From positions 1,302,001-1,366,000 of the forward strand of contig NZ_CP187259.1 of NCBI RefSeq assembly GCF_049676595.1: DNA of 64,000 nt, read 5' to 3'. The stretch's first letter is position 1, and each line of letters begins with the position of its first letter. Below are positions 31,344-39,712 of this stretch, piece by piece. The position numbers and the translations under genes were made by a program. Under the pieces are notes generated by a model. It saw only the letters and a list, made by a program, of their open reading frames with translations, was not told the origin of the DNA and made no database searches. This DNA comes from Methanocella_A sp049676595 (GTDB lineage: Archaea; Halobacteriota; Methanocellia; Methanocellales; Methanocellaceae).

Positions 31344-33776
31344 TTGGCCGGGACTAATGGCGACGTACTACTCATTACTTGCGACAGCGCGGAGGTCGCC
31401 GTCGTCGGAGAGGCTTTAGCTCAGGCCGGGCTTGGCTACGGGCAGGCTGCCGATGTTGCGGCTGCGGGCCTTCTGGCCGCAACCACGCCTTTCGATGCAG
31501 TACTGCTGGGCAGCGACAAATCTGTGTCAGATGCGATAGCCTTTTTAAAGAGCTCCGGCACCAGGGTGCCAGTCCTGGTGATGTCCGGTGCCGGAAAGAG
31601 CGACATGCCTGTTGAAGCCATCAAGTATGTGCTCTCAGGGGCACTGGTTCAGGTAGCCGGGCTTCGGGACCCTGGTAGCGGGGCAGTCGCCACCATCCTG
31701 GAGCTGATATCCCGGAACCGCACCAGCAACCTCGGCGCCAGGCTGCAGGATGAAGTGAGCAAGCTGTCTTATATTGCCGATACCTTTTCCGAGTGCCTGC
31801 TGATGATCGACAGGGCCGCGACGATCGTATACGCTAACCGGGCCTGCCACGAGAAATACGAGTACTCGCGCGGGGCCCTCAAAAACTGTAACATTTCCGG
31901 GCTGCTGGCAGGCCCGGAAGATTTCGCGAGGCTTAAGGAGCTGATACGTGTCACTCGCCCCGGGGGATCGAACACAGAGCTAACAACTGTGACCCGGAGC
32001 GGCCAGAAACTTCTCTCGCTGGCAGTCATCACGCCCCGGTCTGACGATGCCGGAACCGTTTTCGCCTACGTTATCCTCCTGCAGGATATCACCGACAGCC
32101 GGTATGCAGAGAGCCGGCTGCAGCGCCGCATCTCCGCGTTGACCAGCCCGGCTGCAGGCCTTTCCTCACTCGATTTCAGAGACCTGATCACAGACCCGGA
32201 AATCCAGATGCTGCAGGACACGATGGCTGCTGCCATGGGCGTGTCTGCAGTAATCGTAACCTCTGACGGGACGCCGCTGAACCGCAGCAGCAACGTAACG
32301 TTACTCTGTTCCAGCCTTGCCCGCGCGGGCAGCGGCCCTGCACAGAGGTGCAGTAAGTGTATCGCCGATCTGGCAGGGCGGGCTGATACAGGTCAGCAGA
32401 CCCGCTGTACCTGCCCATGCACTGGCATGGTCGAAGTAGCCATACCTATGGTGGTCAACGAGGAACCGGCTGCCTTCTGGATCATCGGCCAGGTGAGCCT
32501 CGGGGAGCCTGCCCGGGAAAAGCTCCAGGGTCTCCTGGCGGACCAGGGTATTCCCCCGGGCGAGGCCAGGAACCTGATTGCAGGTATGCCCCGGATGACC
32601 GTGCACCAGCTTAACCAGATCGTGGCGACTTTCAGCATGGTGGCCGATAAAGTGACCCGGCTGGCGGTGCAGAACCTCCAGCAGGGGAAGTACATCAACG
32701 AGCGTAACATCGCGCTGGAAGAGCTGCAGCGGAGCGAGCAGCGGCTGCAGGAAATGAGCTATCGCGACGGGCTGACGGGCTTGCACAACCGGATGTTCTT
32801 CGAGCGGGAGATGGGACGCCTCGGAAGCGATGTGACCACATTTCCGGTCAGCTTCGTAGCGGCAGACGTTGACGGGCTCAAGCTTATCAACGACACGCTG
32901 GGCCACGCCGCCGGGGATCAGCACCTCCAGATAGCGGGCCGCATGCTCTCGGGTGTATTCTCCGCATCCGGAGCTGTCTGCCGGATCGGTGGCGACGAGT
33001 TCTGCGTTTTGCTGCCGGGCTGCGACGAGGCGGCCGCAGGACAGAAGCTGGAGCGACTCCGGGAAGAAATCCGGCACCACAACGAAAGCCAGCCGGGCTG
33101 TCCTGTAAGTATCTCTGCCGGCATAGCAACCACCAACCCCGGCGAGAGCCTGTATGACGCCTATAAGCGGGCAGACCGGATGATGTACGAGCACAAGATG
33201 AAACGGGACGACTACGCCCGGTCGAAGTCCATCGATATGATCCTCCTGTCCCTTTCCGAGCGGGACTATATGGACCACGGCCATACCCGGGTGCTGACGG
33301 TGATCGTGGATGCCATGGCCTCCGCGCTGGGGCTCGGCGAGGATGTCCAGGCTAACCTGAAGCTGCTGGCCCGGCTGCACGACCTGGGGAAGATCGGCGT
33401 GCCTGACGAGATCGTGATGAAGCCCGGGAAGCTGGACGAGCAGGAGTGGGTGATCATGAGGTCGCATGTGGAGATCGGCGCCAACATCGCCAGCAGGTCC
33501 TTCCACATGAACCCGATAGCGCCCCTTATTCGGCATCACCACGAGCGCTACGACGGAACCGGCTACCCGTCCGGCCTCTCCGGCAGCCGGATACCTCTGG
33601 AATGCCGGATTATGGCCATCGCCGACTCCTACGATGCCATGATCGCTGACCGGCCTTACCGGAAAGGCCTCAGCGGCGACTACGCGCTGGAGGAGATCAT
33701 CCGCAATTCTGGCACTCAGTTCGATCCTGAGCTGGTCAAAGTCTTCGCCGGGATCGTCAAGTCCGGCCGGTTATAA
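31344..33776 (+). CDS. REC/PAS/PocR/GGDEF/HD-GYP signalling protein
   Basis: 810 residues. A receiver-like region lies at 1-115 (VLLITCDSAEVAVVGEALAQ), and a PAS domain at about 140-260. A PocR-type sensor with a Cys cluster (CSKCIADLAG, then CTCPCTGMVEVAIP) lies at about 275-440. A GGDEF domain follows from about 470 (YRDGLTGLHNRMFF) with RIGGDEF near 549; no RxxD I-site is visible before it. The HD-GYP domain has HDLGKIG near 679 and HHHERYDGTGYP near 730, both intact. It should therefore both make and break c-di-GMP or a related dinucleotide. The start is TTG with GCGGGG before it, as no ATG is available. Bacterial-style architecture in an archaeon suggests transfer. Confidence 0.9.
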   Translation: MAGTNGDVLLITCDSAEVAVVGEALAQAGLGYGQAADVAAAGLLAATTPFDAVLLGSDKSVSDAIAFLKSSGTRVPVLVMSGAGKSDMPVEAIKYVLSGALVQVAGLRDPGSGAVATILELISRNRTSNLGARLQDEVSKLSYIADTFSECLLMIDRAATIVYANRACHEKYEYSRGALKNCNISGLLAGPEDFARLKELIRVTRPGGSNTELTTVTRSGQKLLSLAVITPRSDDAGTVFAYVILLQDITDSRYAESRLQRRISALTSPAAGLSSLDFRDLITDPEIQMLQDTMAAAMGVSAVIVTSDGTPLNRSSNVTLLCSSLARAGSGPAQRCSKCIADLAGRADTGQQTRCTCPCTGMVEVAIPMVVNEEPAAFWIIGQVSLGEPAREKLQGLLADQGIPPGEARNLIAGMPRMTVHQLNQIVATFSMVADKVTRLAVQNLQQGKYINERNIALEELQRSEQRLQEMSYRDGLTGLHNRMFFEREMGRLGSDVTTFPVSFVAADVDGLKLINDTLGHAAGDQHLQIAGRMLSGVFSASGAVCRIGGDEFCVLLPGCDEAAAGQKLERLREEIRHHNESQPGCPVSISAGIATTNPGESLYDAYKRADRMMYEHKMKRDDYARSKSIDMILLSLSERDYMDHGHTRVLTVIVDAMASALGLGEDVQANLKLLARLHDLGKIGVPDEIVMKPGKLDEQEWVIMRSHVEIGANIASRSFHMNPIAPLIRHHHERYDGTGYPSGLSGSRIPLECRIMAIADSYDAMIADRPYRKGLSGDYALEEIIRNSGTQFDPELVKVFAGIVKSGRL

Positions 33777-33821
33777 CCGGCTCGCTGTGGGTTCTTTACT
33801 GGTAATTACGAATAGGCAACA

Positions 33822-33840
33822 AAATCTATTTATCGCCGGG
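33822..33840 (+). promoter_or_regulatory. TATA promoter of HEAT gene 2
   Basis: AAATCTATTTATCGCCGGG matches the promoter at 30084-30100. It lies inside the reading frame that starts at GTG 33787, so that start would be upstream of its own promoter. It places the transcription start near 33855 and supports GTG 33880 as the translation start. Confidence 0.55.
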
Positions 33841-33879
33841 TTAAAAGACTGGTACAAGGGTATATCGAGGGTGTTTACA

Positions 33880-35316
33880 GTGGGAGATAATTCCTCAGCT
33901 TCTGGTACCAGCGAACCTGAAACCATTAGCCGCTTTTTCGACGCGTTGTCCGACGCCGATGTTCTTATCCGCCGGGACGCTGTACGGTCGCTTATCCGGC
34001 TGGGACCACAGGCGACGGAGCCCGCTATTGAAGCGCTGCGGCACCAGCACTACGGTACCCGGTGCAGCGCCGCCGAGGCGCTGGGAATCCTCGGCGACCC
34101 CCGGGCTGTAGTACCCCTTCTGGGCAGCCTTCGGGATCCCGACGCGAGAGTCCGCCGGGAAGCTGCCCGGGCCCTGGGGAGAATCGGCGATCTTCGGGCC
34201 ACCTTGGCATTGAAAGCTGCGACGGCCGATGCTGACGGGGCCGTATGCGAGGCAGCTTCGCAAGCTTTGCAGCGGCTTAAACAATCGGCCCTGCCTGCGG
34301 AAGCCCTCACGCCAAAGCTCTCGAAGGTGCCGGCCAGTACAGTAGATATCGCTTCCATACTGCCCTTCAACGAGCTGGCCGCCATGGTGCTCGGCCAGGA
34401 TGCCTATGCCCGGAGAGATGCGGCACTGGCGCTTGGCAGGTCTACAGATCGCAGAGCTATCGATCTTCTCACCCGGGTTCTCGGCACTGACCCGGAACAG
34501 ACGGTCCGGGCAGCGGCGGCTGAGGCGCTGGGTATCGCCGGCGATACGAGGGCTACCGAGCACCTCATCAAGGCACTCCGGAGCGAGTCGTGGATGGTGC
34601 GTAAAAGTGCAGCCGCTGCGCTGGGCAAACTGCGGGACCGCAGAGCCGTAGATGTGCTCATCAGCGCGATGAGCAACTCTAACACGCTCGTCCGGGAAGA
34701 CGCAGTGCTGGCGCTTGGGGAAATCGGCGACATCAAGGCAGTCGAAGCGCTTTCCACGGCACTAAAGGACGAAGACCCGGACGTCCGGAAGAACGCGAAA
34801 ATCGCTCTGGAGCACATGACCGAGCACCTGGTTCCGCAGCTCAAAAACGAAGATTCCGGCATGCGGGAGATCGCCGCCGAGCTGCTTGGTAAAATCCAGG
34901 ACGGCCGGGCCGTGCCGGCTCTCATCGAGGCGCTGCAGGACGATGAGCCTGTAGTCAGAGAAAACGCAGCAGAGTCCCTGGGGCGCATTGGGGATAAACA
35001 GGCCGTCGAGCCTCTTATCCGCATGCTCGGCGACAGCCGGGGTTATGTCCGCAAGGACGCCGCCCGGGCGCTGGGCATGCTGAAAGATAACCGTGCTGTC
35101 GAGCCCCTAATCCGGGCGCTGGGTGACACCAACTGGTTCGTCCGCAAAGACTCCGCGTGGGCTTTAGGGGAAATTGGCAGCGATCTCGCCGTCAAGCCCC
35201 TCATGGCCATGCTCCGCGACGACGACCCCGGCGTCCGGGACACCGCCATCAAAGCTCTCCAGAAGTACAAGAACGTCAACCTCAGCTTCATCCAGCTCAG
35301 AAAACGCGGGACTTGA
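33880..35316 (+). CDS. HEAT-repeat protein (PBS-lyase type), copy 2
   Basis: 478 residues with about fourteen HEAT/PBS-lyase repeats (VRREAARALGRIGDLRATLA, VREDAVLALGEIGDIKAVEA, VRKDSAWALGEIGSDLAVKP), closely related to copy 1. A linker near residue 150 (SALPAEALTPKLSKVP) divides the blocks. The start is GTG 33880: it has GAGGGTG at proper distance and lies after the promoter at 33822-33840; the earlier in-frame GTG at 33787 would add 31 residues encoded by promoter DNA. It ends a three-gene signalling cluster, and a giant palindromic repeat follows. Probably a scaffold; no enzyme motif. Confidence 0.87.
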   Translation: MGDNSSASGTSEPETISRFFDALSDADVLIRRDAVRSLIRLGPQATEPAIEALRHQHYGTRCSAAEALGILGDPRAVVPLLGSLRDPDARVRREAARALGRIGDLRATLALKAATADADGAVCEAASQALQRLKQSALPAEALTPKLSKVPASTVDIASILPFNELAAMVLGQDAYARRDAALALGRSTDRRAIDLLTRVLGTDPEQTVRAAAAEALGIAGDTRATEHLIKALRSESWMVRKSAAAALGKLRDRRAVDVLISAMSNSNTLVREDAVLALGEIGDIKAVEALSTALKDEDPDVRKNAKIALEHMTEHLVPQLKNEDSGMREIAAELLGKIQDGRAVPALIEALQDDEPVVRENAAESLGRIGDKQAVEPLIRMLGDSRGYVRKDAARALGMLKDNRAVEPLIRALGDTNWFVRKDSAWALGEIGSDLAVKPLMAMLRDDDPGVRDTAIKALQKYKNVNLSFIQLRKRGT

Positions 35317-35329
35317 ATACTCCGTCGCT

Positions 35330-36010
35330 ATGGTTATTCACCACAAAGGTACAAAGAACACAAAGACTGGAAACCACGGCGGCACGGCTCCTTTATTCTG
35401 GCAACTGGAAACCAGATGTTTGAACCACGGCGGCACAGCGGCACGGAGACAGTACGATCTACTACAACCAGGTGGTAAATAGAACCACGGCGGCACGGCT
35501 CCTTTATTCTGGCAACTGGAAACCAGATGTTTGAACCACGGCGGCACAGCGGCACGGAGACAGTACGATCTACTACAACCAGGTGGTAAATAGAACCACG
35601 GCGGCACGGCGACACAGAGACAAATGCGATGCCGTAGCAGAGTACTCCGTTTTAGTCCACGGCGACACAGAGACAGCCCATTAACCAATAACCGTTTACT
35701 GGCCATGTGTTTCCATATATCCTTATGATCACTTGATAGGTAACTACTTTCTATAGTGATTCATAGTTTCTCCAGTGTAGTAACAATAGACGGATTGTCG
35801 CCGTGCCGTTAGCACGCCGTGTCGCCGTGGATCAATAAAAAAAGAAGCCTTGCCCTTCGGATACGGGTTGTCTCTGTGTCGCTGTGCCGCCGTGGTTTAA
35901 ATAACCATCCTGCTATCGTTTCTCGCATTGTCCCGTGCCGCCGTGTCGCCGTGGTTAGAACATCCGGTTTCCAGTTGTCAGAATGACGAGCTGTGCCGCC
36001 GTGGTTCAAA
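35330..36010. repeat. Giant inverted repeat of CCACGGCGGCACGG words, copy 2
   Basis: Between the convergent HEAT-2 and eS1 genes. The left arm (35330-35674) and right arm (35790-36005) are inverted complements, again including linkers, around a core at 35675-35800 that is clearly homologous to the core of copy 1 (AGCCCATTAAYCAATAACSG to TCTATAGTGATTC). The left arm contains a perfect 111-bp tandem duplication: bases 35372-35482 equal 35483-35593. No gene is seen. Confidence 0.88.
35372..35593 (+). repeat. Perfect 2 x 111-bp tandem duplication
   Basis: The unit from AACCACGGCGGCACGGCTCC to GGTGGTAAATAG occurs twice without a mismatch, and a third unit begins at 35594 before diverging. Perfect identity in a non-coding stretch implies a very recent duplication within the left arm of repeat copy 2. 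Confidence 0.95.
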
Positions 36011-36082
36011 TCCTAAGTGGCACTGTCGGGGCTGAATCGTTACTCCGACTGCGATAATAAACTTGTTGTGAAAAGAGAATGA

Positions 36083-36102
36083 GCAGCCCATCAAAGGGCT
36101 GC
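36083..36102 (-). terminator. Terminator hairpin of the eS1 gene
   Basis: GCAGCCC/GGGCTGC form a 7-bp stem with a 6-base loop, 14 bases after the eS1 stop codon on the minus strand; U-rich sequence (TCATTCTCTTTTC) follows. Confidence 0.65.
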
Positions 36103-36115
36103 ATCTACACTATGC

Positions 36116-36775
36116 TTATTCCTTTGGCTGCTCTGCGGGGGTGGCGGTCTCCGGGGCCGGGGTCGAGGCCGGGGCGGCCTGGACTGCGGCTACGGCGGGC
36201 CTGTAGACGAGCTCGGACTTGCCGATCTCGACCCTGCGCAGCGGGTAGATGTTCTTGGTGTTCTTGTAGATCTCGGAGGCTACCTTGCCGGTGACGACCT
36301 CGTTGACGAAGTCGGTGAAGCCGAGCTCTGCGCCGCGCTTGTTGACCACGTCGAGCATGATCTGGCGGATGCTCTCGATCTGGCTGGTGCGGGCCCTCTT
36401 GACGGTTAAGACGATGGGCTTGACCCTGACCTTGAAGCCGTCCTTGGTGGTGACGACGACGTTGGCGTCGATCTTGGAGGTCCTCCTCTTCACGAGGGAG
36501 CGCATGTAGTCCCTGGTCAGCTCGTGGCCGAGGTAGGACGTGTAAGCGCTGTTGCCGCCGATCTCGTCGATCCTGAAAATCATCTTGATGTTCTGCTTGG
36601 TCCAGTCGCCGGTGACGTCGCCGAGGGTGGATTCCATGATCCTGCCGATCATCTTGCCGGGCTCGTCTGCGAGAGTCTCGCCGATGTTGGCCCTGTTGAA
36701 CTCTGCGGGTGCGATGACCTGGTACCAGTTCTTTGCGCGGAAGGCGTCAACCTTCTTGCCTGCTTTTCTCGCCAT
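36116..36775 (-). CDS. rps3ae: 30S ribosomal protein eS1 (S3Ae)
   Basis: Small-subunit ribosomal protein of archaea and eukaryotes, 219 residues from the ATG at 36775 (ARKAGKKVDAFRAKNWYQVI). GAGGAG precedes this ATG; the longer frame from 36892 would translate the leader. Family stretches: IGETLADEPGKMIGRIMEST, SYLGHELTRDYMRSLVKRRT, and RVEIGKSELVYRPAVA. The last 30 residues are a Pro/Ala/Thr/Glu tail. The gene stands alone, has a promoter about 215 bases upstream (GATATATAC near 36990) and a long leader with five to six hairpins, which suggests control at the RNA level, possibly by the protein itself. Confidence 0.95.
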   Translation of the reverse strand: MARKAGKKVDAFRAKNWYQVIAPAEFNRANIGETLADEPGKMIGRIMESTLGDVTGDWTKQNIKMIFRIDEIGGNSAYTSYLGHELTRDYMRSLVKRRTSKIDANVVVTTKDGFKVRVKPIVLTVKRARTSQIESIRQIMLDVVNKRGAELGFTDFVNEVVTGKVASEIYKNTKNIYPLRRVEIGKSELVYRPAVAAVQAAPASTPAPETATPAEQPKE

Positions 36776-36811
36776 AATTATCTCCTCGTATAGTGTTAAG
36801 GGTGACTTCAG

Positions 36812-36953
36812 ATGCGGCCCGAAGACCGTAAAGCCACAACCGCGTTGCGCCCCAATCTGGCGATTGAGACGTAGCTGTGCCATTGCTGGCACCGTCCGAT
36901 GGTTAACCCGGACGTTTCACACTAATCAAAAACAACGAAACGATGCTTTGATT
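36812..36953 (-). ncRNA. Structured leader RNA upstream of eS1
   Basis: On the minus strand the region between promoter and eS1 folds into consecutive hairpins: AATCAAA/TTTGATT (36924-36953), CGTCCG/CGGACG (36893-36914), GTGCCA-GCAA-TGGCAC with a GNRA loop (36877-36892), CAATC/GATTG (36853-36866), CAAC/GTTG (36837-36847, weak) and CGGTC-TTCG-GGCCG (36815-36828). The last has the classic C(UUCG)G loop and a G-U pair that only forms on the minus strand, so the RNA is read in the direction of eS1. It may be an autoregulatory leader or a separate small RNA. No known family is recognised. Confidence 0.5.
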
Positions 36954-37060
36954 GGCGCGCTGGAATAATAGATATCTGAAGGTGTATATATCTGTATCCC
37001 ATCCGGGGGCTAAAAAATGGGCCCGCCGGGCGATGCATGTCTACCACTACCGGGGCAGCG

Positions 37061-39226
37061 CTACTGCTTCGAGCGATCTGCTGTTCTTATATCCCCGAAG
37101 AAGTTCATCATAGAGTACTTCACCTTCTCGGGCTTCACATCGATGAACTCTTTGCGCTCGTAGTCGGGGAACTGCATGTGGATGGAATACCGTTTGAGCT
37201 TCACGACCGAGGTGTGGGTAAACCGGGCATCGGCGAGGACTCGGACGCCATAGTCTGCCGGAGACCGTACTACTCTGCCGCAGGCCTGTCTGATGCGCCT
37301 GATTGTGGGGTAGAGGACGCCGTAGTCCCAGCCTTTGCCCGGGCCGAACTTTTCGTCGTACGCCCGCTGGATGGCCTTCGTGCGGTCGTTCAGGTTCGGG
37401 AACCCGATGCCGACGATGACTACGGTGCGGCACCGGTCGAACTTGTAGTCGACGCCTTCGGTCAGGGTGCCCCAGAGATAGGTGATCAGCACTGCCTTTT
37501 TGCCGTCCTCGCCGTGGCGGAAGAATTCCAGCTTGGTATCCTGGGCCGAGATGCCCGCCTCGTCCACGAAGACCGGCACGTCAAGGTTGAGCATGCCAGC
37601 GTACTTCCGGGCTTCCCCGCTGCTGGGGAAGAAGATGAGCACGTTGCCTTCCGATTTTTCTACTACATCCCTCAGCAGCCCGACGATGGCGTTGACTGTC
37701 CCGGGCTCATCCCGGTTTTTGGCAAACTGGGGGGCGATGTCCACGGAGAGCGTGCGCCGGCGCTCCGGCGGGTAGGTGGTGCCGAAGGTGATCTCTTCAG
37801 TCGGCCTTTCTATGCCCAGCGTAGCCTTCACCATCTCGAACGGTTTCAAAGTGGCCGACATGAGGACTGCGCCGAAAGCTCCGTTGAGCAGCGGCTTCGT
37901 CACGTCTGTGGGTATGCAGCAGAACATCTCGATGCGTCCGTTGATGTCTCCTTCCCTGGAGCGGCGCACGTTGAGCACGGGGTAGTAGTCCGTCTGGTCG
38001 GACCGGTCGAAATAGGTCAGCATAAAGGACGATACGGCCAGCAGTGACGACGTCTTCCGTGCCTCCGATTTGCCTTCCTTGAACTCCTTCCTGAAGCGGT
38101 CGTCGAGGTCCAGCCCTTTGTCGATGGCTTCTTCCAGCAGCTTGCGGTAGTCGATGCCCCTTACTTTAAGCTCCTGCAGCAGCTTCTGCCGGAGCAGGTC
38201 TTCTCCGCCCTGCGGGTCCCTGATGGTGATGTCTACCCACGCATGGCCCAGGCGCTCTGCCTCGCCGAAGCCGAACTTCGACTCATAGGTGCTGCGGACG
38301 GTCTTCTTCAACAGGAAGAGGAAATACTCGATATCGTCTTTCCGGGGGCTTTTTATGGATGCGGCTTCTCCGATGGCCTTGTCCATGGCATACTCCGAGA
38401 GCGTGACCGACGAGTGGGACCGGGCCTGCTGTTCCAGGTTGTGGGCTTCGTCGAAGATCAGGATGGCGGTTTCGAGGTCGCAGCCCGCCCAGCCTAAAAA
38501 GCGGGAGGCGATGTCCGGGTCGAGCAGGTGGTGGTAGTTACAGATGATCAGCTCTGAGTCTTTCATGCACCGCTTGAGCATCTCGTAGCCGCACTGGCCG
38601 TCTTCCATAGACCTGACGGCGATCTCTTCCGGCGTCCTTACGCCGGCGAATAGCCATTCTCTGAAGTTCTCGTTCTCGTTCATCAGGACTTCTCGCAGGT
38701 AGCTGCAGGACCGCTTCTTCAGGCCTGACAGCTTCTCCTCAGCCTTGCGGATTTCGCCGAGCAGCCCTTCGCGAACGTCTGCATAGCTCCTGTCAGTCCT
38801 GATCTTGGCCATCGCCTCTTTCTCTCTCAGCCGCAGGTCGGCCAGATCACGCTCGACCTCGAGCAGCTCGTAAGTATTCTCCCGCAGCACCGAGCATTCT
38901 TCGTAGTCCTTTTCCAGCGGGCACATGTGGGCTTTACCCTTTACCACAATCGCCTTGATGTTCGACGCTGCCCTGATCTCCCGGGCTTCTTCGATGAACT
39001 GGTCCATCTGCTGGTGGACGTTGGTGGCGATGACCACTTTCTTACCCAGCTTTCTGCCTATGGCCAGCGCCGGAGCCAGCGCTGAAAGCGTCTTGCCGGT
39101 GCCGCAGGCGCCCTCGAAGAGCACGAGTTTGCCGGTCAGAAGCGCGTTGTAAATCCGATCCATGGCCTCTCGCTGGTTCGGGTAAAAGGCCGGCTTCGGG
39201 AAGAACTGCTGGTATTCGGCTGCCAT
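37061..39226 (-). CDS. XPD/Rad3-like DEAD_2 DNA helicase
   Basis: 721-residue superfamily 2 helicase of the iron-sulfur XPD/DinG group. Motif I is FEGACGTGKTLSA near residue 38, and motif II is ILIFDEAHNLEQQ. Conserved cysteines between them (HMCPLEKDYEEC, SCSYLREVL, QCGYEMLKRC) suit the 4Fe-4S domain. C-terminal motifs include FFPSSGEARKYA, TEGVDYKFDR and RRIRQACGRVVRSP with the arginine finger. It unwinds DNA 5'-3' in repair or transcription. The DEAH box fits XPD. A start at 39226 (AAEYQQFFPKPAFYPNQREA) is typical. Its 5' side is divergent from a zinc-ribbon gene. Confidence 0.92.
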   Translation of the reverse strand: MAAEYQQFFPKPAFYPNQREAMDRIYNALLTGKLVLFEGACGTGKTLSALAPALAIGRKLGKKVVIATNVHQQMDQFIEEAREIRAASNIKAIVVKGKAHMCPLEKDYEECSVLRENTYELLEVERDLADLRLREKEAMAKIRTDRSYADVREGLLGEIRKAEEKLSGLKKRSCSYLREVLMNENENFREWLFAGVRTPEEIAVRSMEDGQCGYEMLKRCMKDSELIICNYHHLLDPDIASRFLGWAGCDLETAILIFDEAHNLEQQARSHSSVTLSEYAMDKAIGEAASIKSPRKDDIEYFLFLLKKTVRSTYESKFGFGEAERLGHAWVDITIRDPQGGEDLLRQKLLQELKVRGIDYRKLLEEAIDKGLDLDDRFRKEFKEGKSEARKTSSLLAVSSFMLTYFDRSDQTDYYPVLNVRRSREGDINGRIEMFCCIPTDVTKPLLNGAFGAVLMSATLKPFEMVKATLGIERPTEEITFGTTYPPERRRTLSVDIAPQFAKNRDEPGTVNAIVGLLRDVVEKSEGNVLIFFPSSGEARKYAGMLNLDVPVFVDEAGISAQDTKLEFFRHGEDGKKAVLITYLWGTLTEGVDYKFDRCRTVVIVGIGFPNLNDRTKAIQRAYDEKFGPGKGWDYGVLYPTIRRIRQACGRVVRSPADYGVRVLADARFTHTSVVKLKRYSIHMQFPDYERKEFIDVKPEKVKYSMMNFFGDIRTADRSKQ

Positions 39227-39369
39227 GGCTGGTAAAATCCTTATAGCAGCTTGTATGGTGCATTACCTATTTAACCATGAGACTGGTGCAGTGAAAGTAT
39301 TCTTTATTCTCGAGTATCTGCTCTCTCAACCCGAAAGTTATTTAATTGTTCGTAATAAACAGAACAATC

Positions 39370-39591
39370 ATGCCTAAATGGGTTTGTACCGTATGTGGGA
39401 CGGAGCACCAGGTGCTCTGTACGCCCGGCAGATGTCACGCTTATCACAACCACGGCTCCTGTGCTCCGGCGAAGTGCAAGGGCTGCGGGGCGCCGAGAGA
39501 AAAGATGCTCATGGGCGGACTTCCTCCCGGAAAGCTCCCTGAGCGCCCCGAGATGGCTGTGCACTTGAAGCCGCAGGGACCGCCGGCTTAA
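39370..39591 (+). CDS. Small zinc-ribbon protein, unknown
   Basis: 73 residues from the ATG at 39370 (PKWVCTVCGTEHQVLC); a longer frame from 39346 is also open. It has three pairs of cysteines (CTVC, CTPGRC and CKGCGAP), and two histidines lie between them, so it should bind one or two zinc ions or a metal centre like a rubredoxin. The C-terminus is proline-rich (GGLPPGKLPERPEM). A TTATTTAATTG box lies about 25 bases upstream, suggesting a short leader. The family is not recognised; relation to the divergent helicase is unknown. Confidence 0.65.
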   Translation: MPKWVCTVCGTEHQVLCTPGRCHAYHNHGSCAPAKCKGCGAPREKMLMGGLPPGKLPERPEMAVHLKPQGPPA

Positions 39592-39712
39592 CCGCGGGTA
39601 AGGCCCCGGGCGAATTGCCCGGTCTTAACATATTTTTCTTATCCGTGATCTGAACGTCCATCCAGTCTATGTTATGGTAAACTTATTGGAGTAGCAGGTG
39701 AATCTTATCTTG

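Noticed and set aside
32301..33542. Long open frame (413 codons) antisense to the GGDEF/HD-GYP gene
   Set aside because: It is the shadow of a GC-rich gene with full domains on the plus strand; the antisense peptide has no recognisable motif.
33787..33879. Earlier GTG start of the second HEAT gene
   Set aside because: The promoter at 33822-33840 lies inside this extension, and a better ribosome site is at 33867.
35372..35620. Possible CRISPR array
   Set aside because: Units are 111 bp and 50 bp perfect tandem copies without variable spacers, and the words form inverted arms; no cas gene is present.
36776..36892. N-terminal extension of eS1 by 39 residues
   Set aside because: The ATG at 36775 has GAGGAG and matches the family start; the extension covers the structured leader.
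36812..36914. A tRNA-like gene in the eS1 leader
   Set aside because: No T-loop GTTCGA-type motif, and the hairpins are in series, not a cloverleaf.
37037..38047. 336-codon frame antisense to the XPD-like helicase
   Set aside because: It overlaps a gene with all helicase motifs, has no motifs itself and no ribosome site.
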